Shown here one piece after another: positions 38,326 through 49,424 of a stretch of 64,000 nucleotides of DNA (the stretch's first letter is position 1; every line of letters starts with the position of its first letter). Source of the stretch: a bacterium (GTDB taxonomy: Bacteria; Bacillota; Bacilli; Lactobacillales; Streptococcaceae). The notes beneath the pieces were generated by a model that worked only from the letters and a program-made list of their open reading frames with translations, made no database searches and was not told where the DNA came from. A program made the position numbers and the translations under genes. The stretch spans positions 186,001-250,000 of the forward strand of contig CAJNBX010000002.1 in assembly GCA_905221115.1 (NCBI GenBank), read 5' to 3'.

Positions 38326-39457
38326 CTTCCATCCATCCTTTCACTCCAACGTGCATCACGTCAAATAAAAAGTAATTATCATACTCTCTGTTTCCATAAT
38401 TTAATACCTTTGCACCATGACTTTTTGCGACATCTTCTATTTTTTTATAAGTTTTCTCTCGCATCTCTCTTGAGACACCTGTGTAGTCATTCCATTTCCC
38501 ATTTACTGGAAAAATAATGACTTCAACTTCAATTCCCAATTCCTTGGCAACTGTCAAGAAAAGTTCCATATCTGAATACTCTGGTGACTCCAGATAGCTC
38601 AAATCTTTATTAGAATCTTTCAAAGATACATAGCGATCTTTTAAGTAGGTATTGTAGTAATTATTATCAACAGCATAGTCATTGTTATCTGTTTTCTTTT
38701 TTACCTCTTCTACAAACTGATCCGTCAGTTTCTCCCAATCATAGTCTGGAGTTTTATCTCCTGATAAGGGATAATCTGATTTCTCATGATTTTCATAAAA
38801 TTTTCGTTTGAGCTTAAAAGAATATATCACGTTATCTAACTCTAATAGTTTTTTATCAACAATGGTTCCGTTCCCATCTATGAAATAACTTTTGTATTTT
38901 TTGTAGATGTCATTTTGTTGCTTGTTCCCCTTGGTAATCTCAATAATGCGATTGATTAGTTTTTCTTTTGTTTCCTTACTAATCTTGTCATTATCTAGCA
39001 TGTGGAAAATATGTTCTTGAGAAGCCTTGTTCAAAAATGCATCTTGATGGGTTCCATCTTTTTCAAACCACTGAACAGACTCTACTATAGCCACTCTTCT
39101 CTTACTCATAGATCCATCAATAGAGCCTAAGGTTGTTGCCTGAATGATATTTTGGGAATAACTAGTCCCAATCTGCATTATATTAAAATCGTTATAGTTA
39201 AAAATTCTATTAGGATGATAATCTTCATCCTTTGTCGCAACCAACTCAGATGATCCCAATAAAACCAGTGTATTGGGAGTAATATTACTTGTCAGAATAT
39301 CTCTACTTTTATATTTTTCATACGAAGTGCTATAGCGAATACTGTTATCCTTAACTGTATAATAATCATCAATCTTCTTGATATATGTCACATTTAAAAG
39401 GGCAAGCGTCACAATTACGAGCACAAGCGATAACAAAAATGCTTTTAATTTAATCAT
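38285..39457 (-). CDS. DltD-like SGNH transferase, second copy
   Basis: This 390-residue DltD-family protein has one N-terminal membrane segment (AFLLSLVLVIVTLALLNVTYI), the catalytic Ser motif LLGSSELVATKDEDYHPNRIF, the shared mid-region YLESPEYSDMELFLTVAKE, and a C-terminal Asp/His pair in FDVMHVGVKGWMEV. It is about 30 residues shorter than the canonical DltD in this window and clearly diverged, so it is not a recent duplicate. It follows the DltB-like gene by 47 bases and overlaps the DltX-like gene. It probably moves an acyl group onto an extracellular polymer. Acyl group and acceptor are unknown. Confidence 0.85.
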   Translation of the reverse strand: MIKLKAFLLSLVLVIVTLALLNVTYIKKIDDYYTVKDNSIRYSTSYEKYKSRDILTSNITPNTLVLLGSSELVATKDEDYHPNRIFNYNDFNIMQIGTSYSQNIIQATTLGSIDGSMSKRRVAIVESVQWFEKDGTHQDAFLNKASQEHIFHMLDNDKISKETKEKLINRIIEITKGNKQQNDIYKKYKSYFIDGNGTIVDKKLLELDNVIYSFKLKRKFYENHEKSDYPLSGDKTPDYDWEKLTDQFVEEVKKKTDNNDYAVDNNYYNTYLKDRYVSLKDSNKDLSYLESPEYSDMELFLTVAKELGIEVEVIIFPVNGKWNDYTGVSREMREKTYKKIEDVAKSHGAKVLNYGNREYDNYFLFDVMHVGVKGWMEVEKELYKFANQDN

Positions 39458-39504
39458 CTCGTTTCATCCTATCTCTTCGATCCATCCGATTTCTTTTCTA
39501 TCTC

Positions 39505-40659
39505 TTATCTCTTTAAAATCGTCAGTAAGATTTTATAGGGTTCACCTGAAAAGATAAAGAAACCAATCATAACCAAGTTCATAGTCACAAACCAACTTAG
39601 TAGCTTATACCAATTTTTGTTTTTATTTTTCTTATAAAAATTGCTTTTCTTTTGATACACTTCAAATCCAGCCATCAAGACACCATGATAAAAACCATAA
39701 ACAATGTAGCTCACACTGAGACCATGCCAAAAACCCATGACCAACATATTGACCATATAAGCATAAGTTGCATTGTGTAGTCTATTTTTAAACCATTTTT
39801 TCCTGATAACCTGCATCAATACCCTTGAAAACACAAAATCTCTCAACCAGGTCGACAAGGTGATATGCCATCTGGTCCAGAAATCCTTGATATCGACACT
39901 CAAGAAAGGTTTATTAAAGTTCATCGGTGTCTGAATACCTAGAATATTACTACTTCCAACGGCCATTAGACTATAGCCCGCAAAGTCGAAGAACAGATAC
40001 AAGGTATAGAGGTACATATATTTAATTGAGTAGATGACTGTACCCGTATTGCTTAGAGCGAGCAAAATCTGATAAACATAGGTTGATAAAACAACCTTGT
40101 AAAGTAGACCTAAAACGATACGATAAACACCGTCCCCTGCCAACTCTAGATACTCTTTTCGAGGTATGACATCGTTTATCTCGTTTAAAAATCTCCTGCT
40201 CCGATCAATCGGACCAGCACTAACTGTTGGGAAAAATAGCAGAAACTGTAGGTAATCTTTTATACTAATTTTTTCTTTAATCAAGCCATCCGATATTTCT
40301 AGCATAATCTGAATGGTCTTAAAGGACATGTAAGAAATTCCAATAAAAGCTAACAAATGCAGAGAAGTCAGGGCAAAGAATTTATTGATCACTAAAGGAA
40401 GAATAGAAAGGAAAACCAGTGGTTTCAGCCTCTTTGCTTCTGTCCTCTGTGCTAGAAAAACCAGAAAATATTGATAAACGACAAAGGCAAGCAAATAGAC
40501 CATCATCGCTCGACTCTTACCATAGATAGCTGCTGCGAATAAGAGGGAGAGCGTCAAAATATAGTAGTCCTTACGTTTTTCAAAAAAGTTTACTACAAAA
40601 CCAATCAATAAAACTACAAACAAAAGAAGGAAAAACTCATTCCCCTCGAAATAATTCAT
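39505..40659 (-). CDS. DltB-like MBOAT acyltransferase, second copy
   Basis: This is a 384-residue polytopic MBOAT protein with the DltB hallmarks LLFFPTVSAGPIDRSRRF, VDIKDFWTRWHITLSTWLRDF and the catalytic His in MGFWHGLSVSYIVYG. It is clearly DltB-type rather than the alginate-acetylase subgroup, yet strongly diverged from the canonical copy. I chose the ATG with AAGGAG ten bases upstream; a TTG three codons earlier sits too close to that site. No second dltA or dltC accompanies it, so it may draw on DltC~D-Ala from the neighbouring operon or on another thioester donor. The gene heads a small operon with its own promoter. Confidence 0.86.
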   Translation of the reverse strand: MNYFEGNEFFLLLFVVLLIGFVVNFFEKRKDYYILTLSLLFAAAIYGKSRAMMVYLLAFVVYQYFLVFLAQRTEAKRLKPLVFLSILPLVINKFFALTSLHLLAFIGISYMSFKTIQIMLEISDGLIKEKISIKDYLQFLLFFPTVSAGPIDRSRRFLNEINDVIPRKEYLELAGDGVYRIVLGLLYKVVLSTYVYQILLALSNTGTVIYSIKYMYLYTLYLFFDFAGYSLMAVGSSNILGIQTPMNFNKPFLSVDIKDFWTRWHITLSTWLRDFVFSRVLMQVIRKKWFKNRLHNATYAYMVNMLVMGFWHGLSVSYIVYGFYHGVLMAGFEVYQKKSNFYKKNKNKNWYKLLSWFVTMNLVMIGFFIFSGEPYKILLTILKR

Positions 40660-40752
40660 ACCCGTCAAACTCCTTTTTTCTTTTTCTCATATCATGATTT
40701 ATCTTTTTAGGATTAGTTCCTATCATATTACCAAGAATAGTTAACTTTATTC

Positions 40753-40761
40753 ATTATATCA
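40753..40761 (-). promoter_or_regulatory. Extended -10 promoter of the second Dlt-like operon
   Basis: TGA-TATAAT on the minus strand, 94 bases before the DltB-like start. The -35 region is weak. Confidence 0.5.
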
Positions 40762-40968
40762 TAATTTAAAAACTATAAATACTTCTATTATCTAATTTCT
40801 TAAAATAAAAAATCTAACTGACTCTTAGTACTGAATCCCAATAATGAGGCAAAATTGTTCACATAATAAATAAAATTCAAGAACAAAAAATTGAGGAAGG
40901 AACCAATGAAAGATTCTGCCTTTTTACTGAAATAGTAATCAACACCAGTATATAAACTTAAAAAATCA

Positions 40969-41016
40969 AAACGACCAAAATGAAGTGAGAAAGTACTCCT
41001 TATTTTGGTCGTTTTT
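40969..41016 (-). terminator. Terminator of the glpKOF operon
   Basis: An 11-bp stem (ACGACCAAAAT/ATTTTGGTCGT) with a T-rich minus-strand tail lies downstream of glpF. It separates glpF from the Dlt-like operon. Confidence 0.8.
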
Positions 41017-41061
41017 TGTAAGTTATGTTTATTGAGGTATGAATAATTGAGTTTTAATATC

Positions 41062-41766
41062 TTAGAAAAGTGAGAACACAAGCACGGCCAAGGCTGCACC
41101 GATAACAGGTCCCACAACAGGAATCCAAGCATAAGACCAGTCTCCGTCTCCCTTGTTTGGAATTGGAAGAAGGCTGTGCATGATACGAGGGCCAAGATCA
41201 CGCGCAGGGTTCAAGGCATAGCCTGTTGTCCCACCAAGTGATAGACCGATACCGACAATCAAAGTCCCCACTGCAAAGGTTCCGATACCTGCCTGAAAAT
41301 CATAAAGCCCCAAAGCAAAGATTGTCAACACCAAAACAAAGGTTCCTAGGATTTCACTAATCAAGTTTGATACAGTATCTTTGATAGCTGGACCAGTGCT
41401 GAAGGTTGCCAGGATATTGCCTGCATTTTCTTCTGCCTCATAATGCGGCTTGAATTGCAACCAAACCAAAATCTGACCGAGCATAGCACCTGCAAACTGA
41501 GCTAGGATGTAAGGGAAAACAGAAGCCCAAGGCAAACCACCTTTTAAGGCCACACCAATCGTCACAGCTGGGTTTAAATGAGCTGGACTGAGCTTGCCAG
41601 ATACAAATACTGCAACCGCAACTGCAATTCCCCACCCCATAGTAATCACAATCCAACCTGAGCTGTTGCTCTTGGTTTTTGGAAGAACCACACCTGCAAC
41701 AACACCATTTCCTAGAAGAATCAGGATTAAAGTTCCCAAAAATTCTCCAAATAATTCATTCATCAT
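41062..41766 (-). CDS. glpF: Glycerol uptake facilitator (aquaglyceroporin)
   Basis: This 234-residue major intrinsic protein has six membrane segments and the two NPA boxes of the family, AHLNPAVTIG and YALNPARDLGPR. It lets glycerol diffuse into the cell, where GlpK traps it as glycerol 3-phosphate. I chose the ATG giving MMNELFGEFLGT because GGAG precedes it; 18 further codons upstream do not resemble the family. It is last in the glpK-glpO-glpF operon. Confidence 0.95.
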   Translation of the reverse strand: MMNELFGEFLGTLILILLGNGVVAGVVLPKTKSNSSGWIVITMGWGIAVAVAVFVSGKLSPAHLNPAVTIGVALKGGLPWASVFPYILAQFAGAMLGQILVWLQFKPHYEAEENAGNILATFSTGPAIKDTVSNLISEILGTFVLVLTIFALGLYDFQAGIGTFAVGTLIVGIGLSLGGTTGYALNPARDLGPRIMHSLLPIPNKGDGDWSYAWIPVVGPVIGAALAVLVFSLF

Positions 41767-41835
41767 CTTTCTGTCTCCATTAAAAAGAAGGGGCGGGCGG
41801 CAAGGAATGCTGCCCTCCACCTCTTTTATTTTTTC

Positions 41836-43662
41836 TTAATTTTTTAATTCTGCTAAATCGTTGTTAGCGAGAGCCGCTTCGACATCCGCACGGTAAGCTG
41901 CTTTTTCTTCTTCTGACCAATCATAGAATCGTCCCATTTCATCCAAAACTGGCTCAACGATGCTATCCAAGCTATCACGCATAAAGAGCATATGGTTGGT
42001 ACGACGAAGAAGGAAATCAACTGGGCTCAGAGTCAACTCATTGCGCATTGCATAGTGAAGGGACAAGGTATCTGCCAAGCTGAGTCCTGGCGCTTGTTCT
42101 AAGCTGTGAGCAAGGGCAAAGACTTTCGGTGCATTTGAACCATAGAGATTTGCGAGATAGTGGGCTTCCTTACTATCCAATCCACGTGACACTCCAAGTT
42201 GCGCAAAAGCTTCGATTTCTGAGTCTACATTTGCTGGGTTCAATTCTCCACCTGAAACAGGGTAAGTCTTAGAGTTGATGAGTTTAAAACTACGGTCAAA
42301 TTCTGCTTTGAGGATGTCAACCACGCGCTCCATAGCTCCTTCAGCCATCTTACGGTAGTCTGTGATTTTACCACCAGCAAGGGTCAAGAGACCATTATCA
42401 TCACGATCCAAGCTAGAACCACGAGAAACTGCAGATGGGTCCAAATGTTTCTCAGAGGTACTACTTTCAAGCTTGCTGACAGCAGACTCAACATCTTCAC
42501 GCGTTTTTTCTTTAGAAAGATAAGATTCAACAGTCGCAATCAAGTTGTTAAAGCTTTCGTCACTAATGGTACCGTTATTTCCGCCATTGTAGTCAGAAGC
42601 GCTATTGCCTGCGATCAATGGACGAAGACCTGCCCAGCTGCTTTCGATATCATCAATGGTGATGTTGGCTTCTGGGAAGCGATTATTGACAATGCCAAGT
42701 AGATAATCTACATCTTCCTGAGTCACTTTTGGATGTTCCAAATCACCTGTGTAGTCTGTATCCGTTGTACCAAAGTAAGTCTTGTTTTCACGTGGGAGAA
42801 CAAAGACCATACGACCGTCACCCAAACCTGTGTCAAAGTAAACTGGCTGTGACACCTTGATCTTGCTTGAATCCACTACCAAGTGAACTCCCTTAGTTGG
42901 ACGCATTTGTGAGAATTGTGTTCCCTTATTAGACAAATTGCGTACCTTGTCGCTCCAAGGACCTGTTGTGTTAATAACCAGACGGGCCTTAATTTCAAAG
43001 ACTTGGTCTGTCAACAAATCACGAGCTACGACACCTGTAATCTTGCCACTTTCGTCAAAGAGGAAGCCTTCTGCCTTAACGTGGTTGGCAATGAGGGCAC
43101 CGTCTTGGTTGGCACGTTTAATGTTTTCAATCACGAGACGCGCATCGTTGTTACGGAAGTCAAGGTAAACCCCACCTCCTACCAAACCTTCTTTCTTCAA
43201 GTTTGGTTGGCGTTCCAAGACTTCTTCCTTGCTCAAAACCTTGTTTGCAGCTGGCGTATTGTTAACCCCTGCCAAAAGGTCGTACAAATCCATGGCTACT
43301 TTCAGACGGAAGAGGCTAAAGGTCGCTCCATCTTCATCGTAAACTGGCAAGAGCATTGGATCTGGTTTTGGAATGTGTGGAGCAATTTGTTGTACCACTG
43401 CACGTTCTGAAACCGTATCTGATACTACTTCTACGTCAAATTGCTTAAGGTAACGAAGACCTCCGTGAACCAATTTTGTTGAACGGCTAGATGTTCCTTC
43501 TGCAAAGTCCTGCATTTCAATCAAACCAGTATCTAGACCACTAGCTGCTGCCTGTAAAGCTACACCAGCCCCTGTGATTCCTCCACCGATAATCAAGAGG
43601 TCCAGGGTACGTTCCTGCATTTTTTTAATTGATAATTCACGTGTTTTCTTTGAAAATTCCAT
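41836..43662 (-). CDS. glpO: Alpha-glycerophosphate oxidase
   Basis: This 608-residue FAD enzyme oxidises glycerol 3-phosphate to dihydroxyacetone phosphate using oxygen, with hydrogen peroxide as by-product. The dinucleotide-binding motif DLLIIGGGITGAGVALQAA lies at residues 20-38, and FAEGTSSRSTKLVHGGLRYL follows near residue 60, as in GlpO/GlpD enzymes. The insertion near residues 370-415 (YLSKEKTREDVESAVSKLESSTSEK) is typical of the streptococcal oxidase and absent from dehydrogenases. It lies between glpK and glpF in one operon. Confidence 0.95.
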   Translation of the reverse strand: MEFSKKTRELSIKKMQERTLDLLIIGGGITGAGVALQAAASGLDTGLIEMQDFAEGTSSRSTKLVHGGLRYLKQFDVEVVSDTVSERAVVQQIAPHIPKPDPMLLPVYDEDGATFSLFRLKVAMDLYDLLAGVNNTPAANKVLSKEEVLERQPNLKKEGLVGGGVYLDFRNNDARLVIENIKRANQDGALIANHVKAEGFLFDESGKITGVVARDLLTDQVFEIKARLVINTTGPWSDKVRNLSNKGTQFSQMRPTKGVHLVVDSSKIKVSQPVYFDTGLGDGRMVFVLPRENKTYFGTTDTDYTGDLEHPKVTQEDVDYLLGIVNNRFPEANITIDDIESSWAGLRPLIAGNSASDYNGGNNGTISDESFNNLIATVESYLSKEKTREDVESAVSKLESSTSEKHLDPSAVSRGSSLDRDDNGLLTLAGGKITDYRKMAEGAMERVVDILKAEFDRSFKLINSKTYPVSGGELNPANVDSEIEAFAQLGVSRGLDSKEAHYLANLYGSNAPKVFALAHSLEQAPGLSLADTLSLHYAMRNELTLSPVDFLLRRTNHMLFMRDSLDSIVEPVLDEMGRFYDWSEEEKAAYRADVEAALANNDLAELKN

Positions 43663-43703
43663 ATTTACACACTTTCTAAATGAGTCGCTTTATTCTTCCA
43701 ATA

Positions 43704-45251
<1,548 letters not shown>

Positions 45252-45262
45252 TTACACTTACT

Positions 45263-45284
45263 AGTATACAAAATAAAGCGCTTT
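45263..45284 (-). promoter_or_regulatory. glpK promoter with cre core
   Basis: TATACT on the minus strand (about 50 bases before glpK) is preceded by AAAGCGCTTT, the palindromic core of CcpA sites, between the expected -35 and -10. The -35 hexamer itself is poor, in keeping with an activated promoter. Confidence 0.55.
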
Positions 45285-45342
45285 CTTGTTTATCAACTTT
45301 TTTTAATTTTTAAAAAAATGTGAGGAGATTGTGTGAATTTCA

Positions 45343-45370
45343 CAAAAAAGACCTGGAACAACCAAGCCTT
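45343..45370 (-). terminator. Terminator of the Mga-like regulator gene
   Basis: A hairpin (AAGGCTTGG/CCAGGTCTT, with a G-U pair) and a minus-strand T6 tract directly abut the stop codon. Confidence 0.75.
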
Positions 45371-46780
45371 TTAAGTAAATAATAACTGACGAATCGCTAC
45401 CAAATCTTCCATATCCAAGTCGTTTTTTAAATAATAAACTGGTGTCTGTTCCTTCTTATAAATCGGGTTATTTGTAACCAGCAAATCATAATGCCGAGTT
45501 CGGTCATAGGCTTCAATAGTAATAAAACGATTATATTCCAAATACCGTTTCAAAATGGCAGCCATCCTTGAAAAAACAAGAAAACCAGATGTCAAATCCA
45601 GACCAATTCGCATATGCTGGCCACCATTTTCAGCCATATATTCTATCAACTGGAGCCATTCCCAGAGAATTTTCTTATCCAAATCCGTCCCCTGCTGAAA
45701 GGCAGGTAGAGCATGAAAAATCTCCTCTGCCGTCCCCCTAAAATCATGTTCCATCAGCAAATAAGGATGACGATTCTCTAACTGGTACTTATAGCGGTCC
45801 TGTAAGATATAACCCTTATATAGATAGACTTGAGCACAAAGCTGACTAAGTTCATAGGTGACATGGTCCTCTGTATAATCACCCAATAGTTCCTCCTTCT
45901 TCATTTCTTGAATCAATTGCGTCAGTAAATCTGCCAACTGCCCTCCAAAACCAAGAATATACTCCATTGTATGAAGAGGAAGAATGCGATGAGATAGGAG
46001 GAAAGAGAAGAATATCATCATCTCCCCATCCTCAGTTCCTAGAGGAAGGTGTTGCCCGGCAAAAAAGGACGAAGCCTTTCTCAGCAAACGAAGGTAGAAA
46101 ATATTGTCAAAATACCCTCGCATTTTCTCTTCTATCACTTGAAACTGACAAGCATTGACCCGGAGACGTTGTTGACTGATGTGAGCCCAGAGAACCAAGT
46201 CTAACTTCTGCCCCGAAGACAAACTCGCACCGCAGATCTCTTCTAAACTGGCAATCTCCTGTTTTCTCTCTGGTTTCTGCATATGGCCTTCCCATTCCTG
46301 ACTTGACCAGACCTTGCGAAAAAGACAGAAATAGAAATAGCGAATCTGATGCTCTGGACCTCGCCAACGTCCATTTTGGATGGATAAATCAAATTCTGAC
46401 AAAATATGATTTAAACTAGCTAAGTTGCGACCAAGTGTAGCCTCGCTAATCATCAATTCTTGAGCCAGCTGATGGGCTAAAAATTGTTGGTGGTAGAGAA
46501 GATAGACCAAAATCTGGTATTTAACAGCATTCTCCAAAAATAAGCTCCGAATATCTCTCCCCTTGGTAGCTGCACCGATTGACAGGCGCAGATTTTCATC
46601 TTCTAAGGAGATGTTCAGCTCTAAGCCACTATCCAAAGCCTTGTCATTGAGAAGGGTGACATATTTGGTTAGGGTTGCTTTTGAAAATCCTGTTTCCTCC
46701 ATTACACCCTTGACAGTCGTCTGAGACTCTTGTAATAGAAAGGAAAGGATTGAAAATTGGCCAGATTCAGCCTTTTCCAT
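45371..46780 (-). CDS. Mga-family transcriptional regulator beside glpKOF
   Basis: This 469-residue protein has two N-terminal helix-turn-helix regions ([23 protein letters not shown] near residue 30; [25 protein letters not shown] near residue 110), a central PRD-like helical part and a C-terminal EIIB-like end, the Mga layout. I chose the ATG giving MEKAESGQF because AGGAG lies 6 bases before it. It is transcribed toward the glp operon but has its own terminator. By position it may control glpKOF, perhaps in response to PTS phosphorylation; this is inferred. Confidence 0.82.
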   Translation of the reverse strand: MEKAESGQFSILSFLLQESQTTVKGVMEETGFSKATLTKYVTLLNDKALDSGLELNISLEDENLRLSIGAATKGRDIRSLFLENAVKYQILVYLLYHQQFLAHQLAQELMISEATLGRNLASLNHILSEFDLSIQNGRWRGPEHQIRYFYFCLFRKVWSSQEWEGHMQKPERKQEIASLEEICGASLSSGQKLDLVLWAHISQQRLRVNACQFQVIEEKMRGYFDNIFYLRLLRKASSFFAGQHLPLGTEDGEMMIFFSFLLSHRILPLHTMEYILGFGGQLADLLTQLIQEMKKEELLGDYTEDHVTYELSQLCAQVYLYKGYILQDRYKYQLENRHPYLLMEHDFRGTAEEIFHALPAFQQGTDLDKKILWEWLQLIEYMAENGGQHMRIGLDLTSGFLVFSRMAAILKRYLEYNRFITIEAYDRTRHYDLLVTNNPIYKKEQTPVYYLKNDLDMEDLVAIRQLLFT

Positions 46781-46946
46781 CAAATCTCCTAAATACATTT
46801 GTTACCCCTTTCATTTTCTACCTTAAGCATAGCATAAATCTTACAAATGCTGAAATAATCTGTTTCTCTTTTTATTTCCATGCTGATTTCCTGGTCCATT
46901 ATCCTGAAAATCAGCAAACACACGGCTCCCCCTTTGGGCATTTTTA

Positions 46947-46955
46947 TGCTAAAAT
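46947..46955 (+). promoter_or_regulatory. Extended -10 of hsp33, implying a near-leaderless mRNA
   Basis: TGC-TAAAAT ends eight bases before the hsp33 ATG. A start point at normal distance would fall at or one base before the ATG, and no Shine-Dalgarno is visible. Confidence 0.5.
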
Positions 46956-46962
46956 AGTAGCT

Positions 46963-47835
46963 ATGGATAAAATTATTAAAACTATATCAGAAAGCGGAGC
47001 CTTTCGTGCTTTTGTCCTTGACAGCACAGAAACCGTCCGTACTGCTCAAGAAAAACACCAAACCCAAGCTAGCTCAACTGTAGCGCTTGGTCGAACTCTT
47101 ATCGCTAGCCAGATTCTCGCAGCCAATGAAAAAGGAAATACCAAACTTACAGTTAAGGTGCTGGGTTCTAGCTCTCTAGGTGCCATCATCACCGTCGCTG
47201 ATACCAAGGGGAACGTCAAAGGCTACGTTCAAAATCCAGGTGTCGATATCAAAAAAACTGCAACTGGTGAAGTCCTAGTCGGACCTTTTGTCGGAAATGG
47301 TCAATTCCTCGTTATCACCGACTACGGTACTGGAAATCCTTACAACTCTATGACTCCCCTCATCTCTGGAGAAATCGGTGAAGACCTTGCCTTTTACCTG
47401 ACTGAAAGCCAACAAACACCTTCAGCAGTCGGCCTCAATGTCCTTTTGGACGAAGAAGATAAGGTCAAGGTTGCAGGTGGTTTCCTAGTTCAAGTCTTGC
47501 CGGGAGCCAAGGAAGAAGAGATTGCTCGCTTTGAAAAACGCATCCAAGCAATGCCAGCTATCTCTACTCTTCTCGAAAGCGACGACCATATCGAAGCCCT
47601 CCTCAAGGCAATCTACGGTGACGAGGCCTACAAGCGTCTTTCTGAAGAAGAAATCCGTTTCCAATGTGACTGTAGCCATGAGCGCTTTATGAACGCTCTT
47701 GCAAGCCTTCCAAGCTCAGACTTGCAGGAAATGAAAGAGGAAGACCACGGGGCAGAAATCACTTGTCAATTCTGCCAAACTACTTACAACTTTGATGAAA
47801 ACGACCTGGAGGAACTCATTCGTGACAAATCTTAA
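46963..47835 (+). CDS. hslO: Redox-regulated chaperone Hsp33
   Basis: This is a 290-residue Hsp33 holdase. The C-terminal zinc switch is complete: Cys235 and Cys237 ([10 protein letters not shown]) with Cys268 and Cys271 (CQFC). On oxidation it releases zinc and binds unfolding proteins in the cytoplasm, useful in peroxide-producing streptococci. I chose [17 protein letters not shown] as the start, which matches the family N-terminus; the open frame runs further upstream but is unlike the family. dusB starts inside its last codons. Confidence 0.94.
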   Translation: MDKIIKTISESGAFRAFVLDSTETVRTAQEKHQTQASSTVALGRTLIASQILAANEKGNTKLTVKVLGSSSLGAIITVADTKGNVKGYVQNPGVDIKKTATGEVLVGPFVGNGQFLVITDYGTGNPYNSMTPLISGEIGEDLAFYLTESQQTPSAVGLNVLLDEEDKVKVAGGFLVQVLPGAKEEEIARFEKRIQAMPAISTLLESDDHIEALLKAIYGDEAYKRLSEEEIRFQCDCSHERFMNALASLPSSDLQEMKEEDHGAEITCQFCQTTYNFDENDLEELIRDKS

Positions 47836-48802
47836 TACACCTTTTATGATTGGCAATGTTGAGATTCCCAATCGTACTGTTTTAGCACCTATGGCTGGTG
47901 TCACCAACTCAGCCTTTCGTACTATCGCAAAAGAGCTTGGAGCTGGACTCGTTGTAATGGAAATGGTCTCTGACAAGGGAATCCAATACAACAATGAAAA
48001 AACTCTGCACATGCTTCATATCGATGAAGGCGAAAACCCTGTCTCTATCCAACTATTTGGTAGTGATGAAGACAGCCTAGCACGCGCAGCAGAATTCATC
48101 CAAGAAAACACTAAGACCGATATCGTCGATATCAACATGGGCTGTCCAGTTAACAAAATCGTGAAGAACGAAGCTGGCGCTATATGGCTCAAGGACCCAG
48201 ACAGGATCTACTCTATTATCAACAAGGTCCAATCTGTCCTTGATATTCCACTTACTGTCAAGATGCGTACCGGCTGGGCTGACCCATCTCTTGCAGTAGA
48301 AAATGCCCTCGCTGCTGAAGCTGCAGGTGTTTCTGCTCTTGCTATGCATGGCCGTACCCGCGAACAAATGTATACAGGTCAAGCAGACCTTGAGACTCTT
48401 CACAAGGTCGCTCAAGCTTTGACCAAGATTCCATTTATCGCCAACGGTGATATCCGTACTGTCCAAGAAGCCAAACAGCGTATCGAAGAAGTTGGTGCTG
48501 ACGCAGTTATGATTGGCCGCGCTGCCATGGGAAATCCTTACCTCTTCAACCAAATCAACCACTACTTTGAAACAGGAGAAATCCTACCTGATTTGACCTT
48601 TGAGGACAAGATGAAAATCGCCTACGAACATTTGAAACGCTTAATTAACCTCAAAGGAGAAAACGTAGCAGTTCGTGAATTCCGTGGACTCGCTCCTCAC
48701 TACCTCCGTGGAACATCTGGCGCAGCCAAGCTCCGTGGAGCTATTTCACAAGCTAGTACTCTGGCAGAGATTGAGGCACTCTTGCAATTGGATCAGGCTT
48801 AA
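47822..48802 (+). CDS. dusB: tRNA-dihydrouridine synthase DusB
   Basis: This 326-residue FMN enzyme reduces uridine to dihydrouridine in tRNA. Motifs include [16 protein letters not shown] (FMN site), [20 protein letters not shown] with the catalytic Cys, VKMRTGW, and [38 protein letters not shown] chose the GTG start because GGAGG lies nine bases before it; this places the start 14 bases inside hsp33 and gives the usual length. The two genes are coupled, an arrangement known in streptococci. Confidence 0.93.
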   Translation: MTNLNTPFMIGNVEIPNRTVLAPMAGVTNSAFRTIAKELGAGLVVMEMVSDKGIQYNNEKTLHMLHIDEGENPVSIQLFGSDEDSLARAAEFIQENTKTDIVDINMGCPVNKIVKNEAGAIWLKDPDRIYSIINKVQSVLDIPLTVKMRTGWADPSLAVENALAAEAAGVSALAMHGRTREQMYTGQADLETLHKVAQALTKIPFIANGDIRTVQEAKQRIEEVGADAVMIGRAAMGNPYLFNQINHYFETGEILPDLTFEDKMKIAYEHLKRLINLKGENVAVREFRGLAPHYLRGTSGAAKLRGAISQASTLAEIEALLQLDQA

Positions 48803-48803
48803 A

Positions 48804-49355
48804 ATGGTTCATACTGCTCTACTGATTATCGATATGCAAAAAGCATTTGATAGACCTATTTGGGGAGAACGAAACAACCCTCAAGCTGAACATCAAGCAT
48901 TGAGAGTACTAGCATACTTTCGTAAACACGGTCTTCCGGTCTTACATATTCAGCACATATCTGATAATCCCCAGTCGCAATTTCATAACAAACAAAATCA
49001 GGAGTTTAAAAGTGGATTTGAACCATTTGCTTCAGAACCTGTCTTTCAAAAAACGGTTAATAGCGCCTTTATTGGAACAAATCTTGAAACCTATTTACGA
49101 AAAAATCAGATTTGTCATTTAATCGTTGTTGGTTTGACTCTGCCTCATTGTATATCTACTACGACACGAATGGCAGCAAATCTTGGTTTCGAAGTCACTT
49201 TACTAGCAGATGCTACTGCCAGTTTTACCCTGTCTAACAAAAACGGTCAGGCCATCTCTCCTGAGACTATCCATGAGATTAATCTCCTTTCTCTACAAGA
49301 TGAGTTTGCTCAAATTCTTACTACAGAAGAATTTTTAACCCAAGTACAAGTATAA
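48804..49355 (+). CDS. Isochorismatase-family cysteine hydrolase
   Basis: This 183-residue protein has the catalytic triad of the family: Asp10 (LLIIDMQKAF), Lys83 (FQKTVNSAF) and Cys116 (LTLPHCISTT). Members hydrolyse isochorismate, nicotinamide or other amides; the substrate cannot be told here. It starts one base after the dusB stop without a strong ribosome site, so it is likely translated by coupling. A strong terminator follows. The sequence is more AT-rich than dusB, which may point to later acquisition. Confidence 0.85.
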   Translation: MVHTALLIIDMQKAFDRPIWGERNNPQAEHQALRVLAYFRKHGLPVLHIQHISDNPQSQFHNKQNQEFKSGFEPFASEPVFQKTVNSAFIGTNLETYLRKNQICHLIVVGLTLPHCISTTTRMAANLGFEVTLLADATASFTLSNKNGQAISPETIHEINLLSLQDEFAQILTTEEFLTQVQV

Positions 49356-49357
49356 AA

Positions 49358-49391
49358 TAATCCGTCAACTCTTATTGAGCTGACGGATTTT
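49358..49391 (+). terminator. Terminator of the hsp33-dusB-hydrolase operon
   Basis: Arms AATCCGTCA and TGACGGATT, extended by CTC/GAG pairs, followed by TTTTCTTT. Confidence 0.85.
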
Positions 49392-49424
49392 CTTTGATTG
49401 TAGAAATTCAAATACTAATCGTTA

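Noticed and set aside
40800..41201. 133-codon minus-strand frame overlapping the end of glpF
   Set aside because: It runs in another frame through glpF and across the operon terminator. It has no ribosome site and its translation resembles no protein family.
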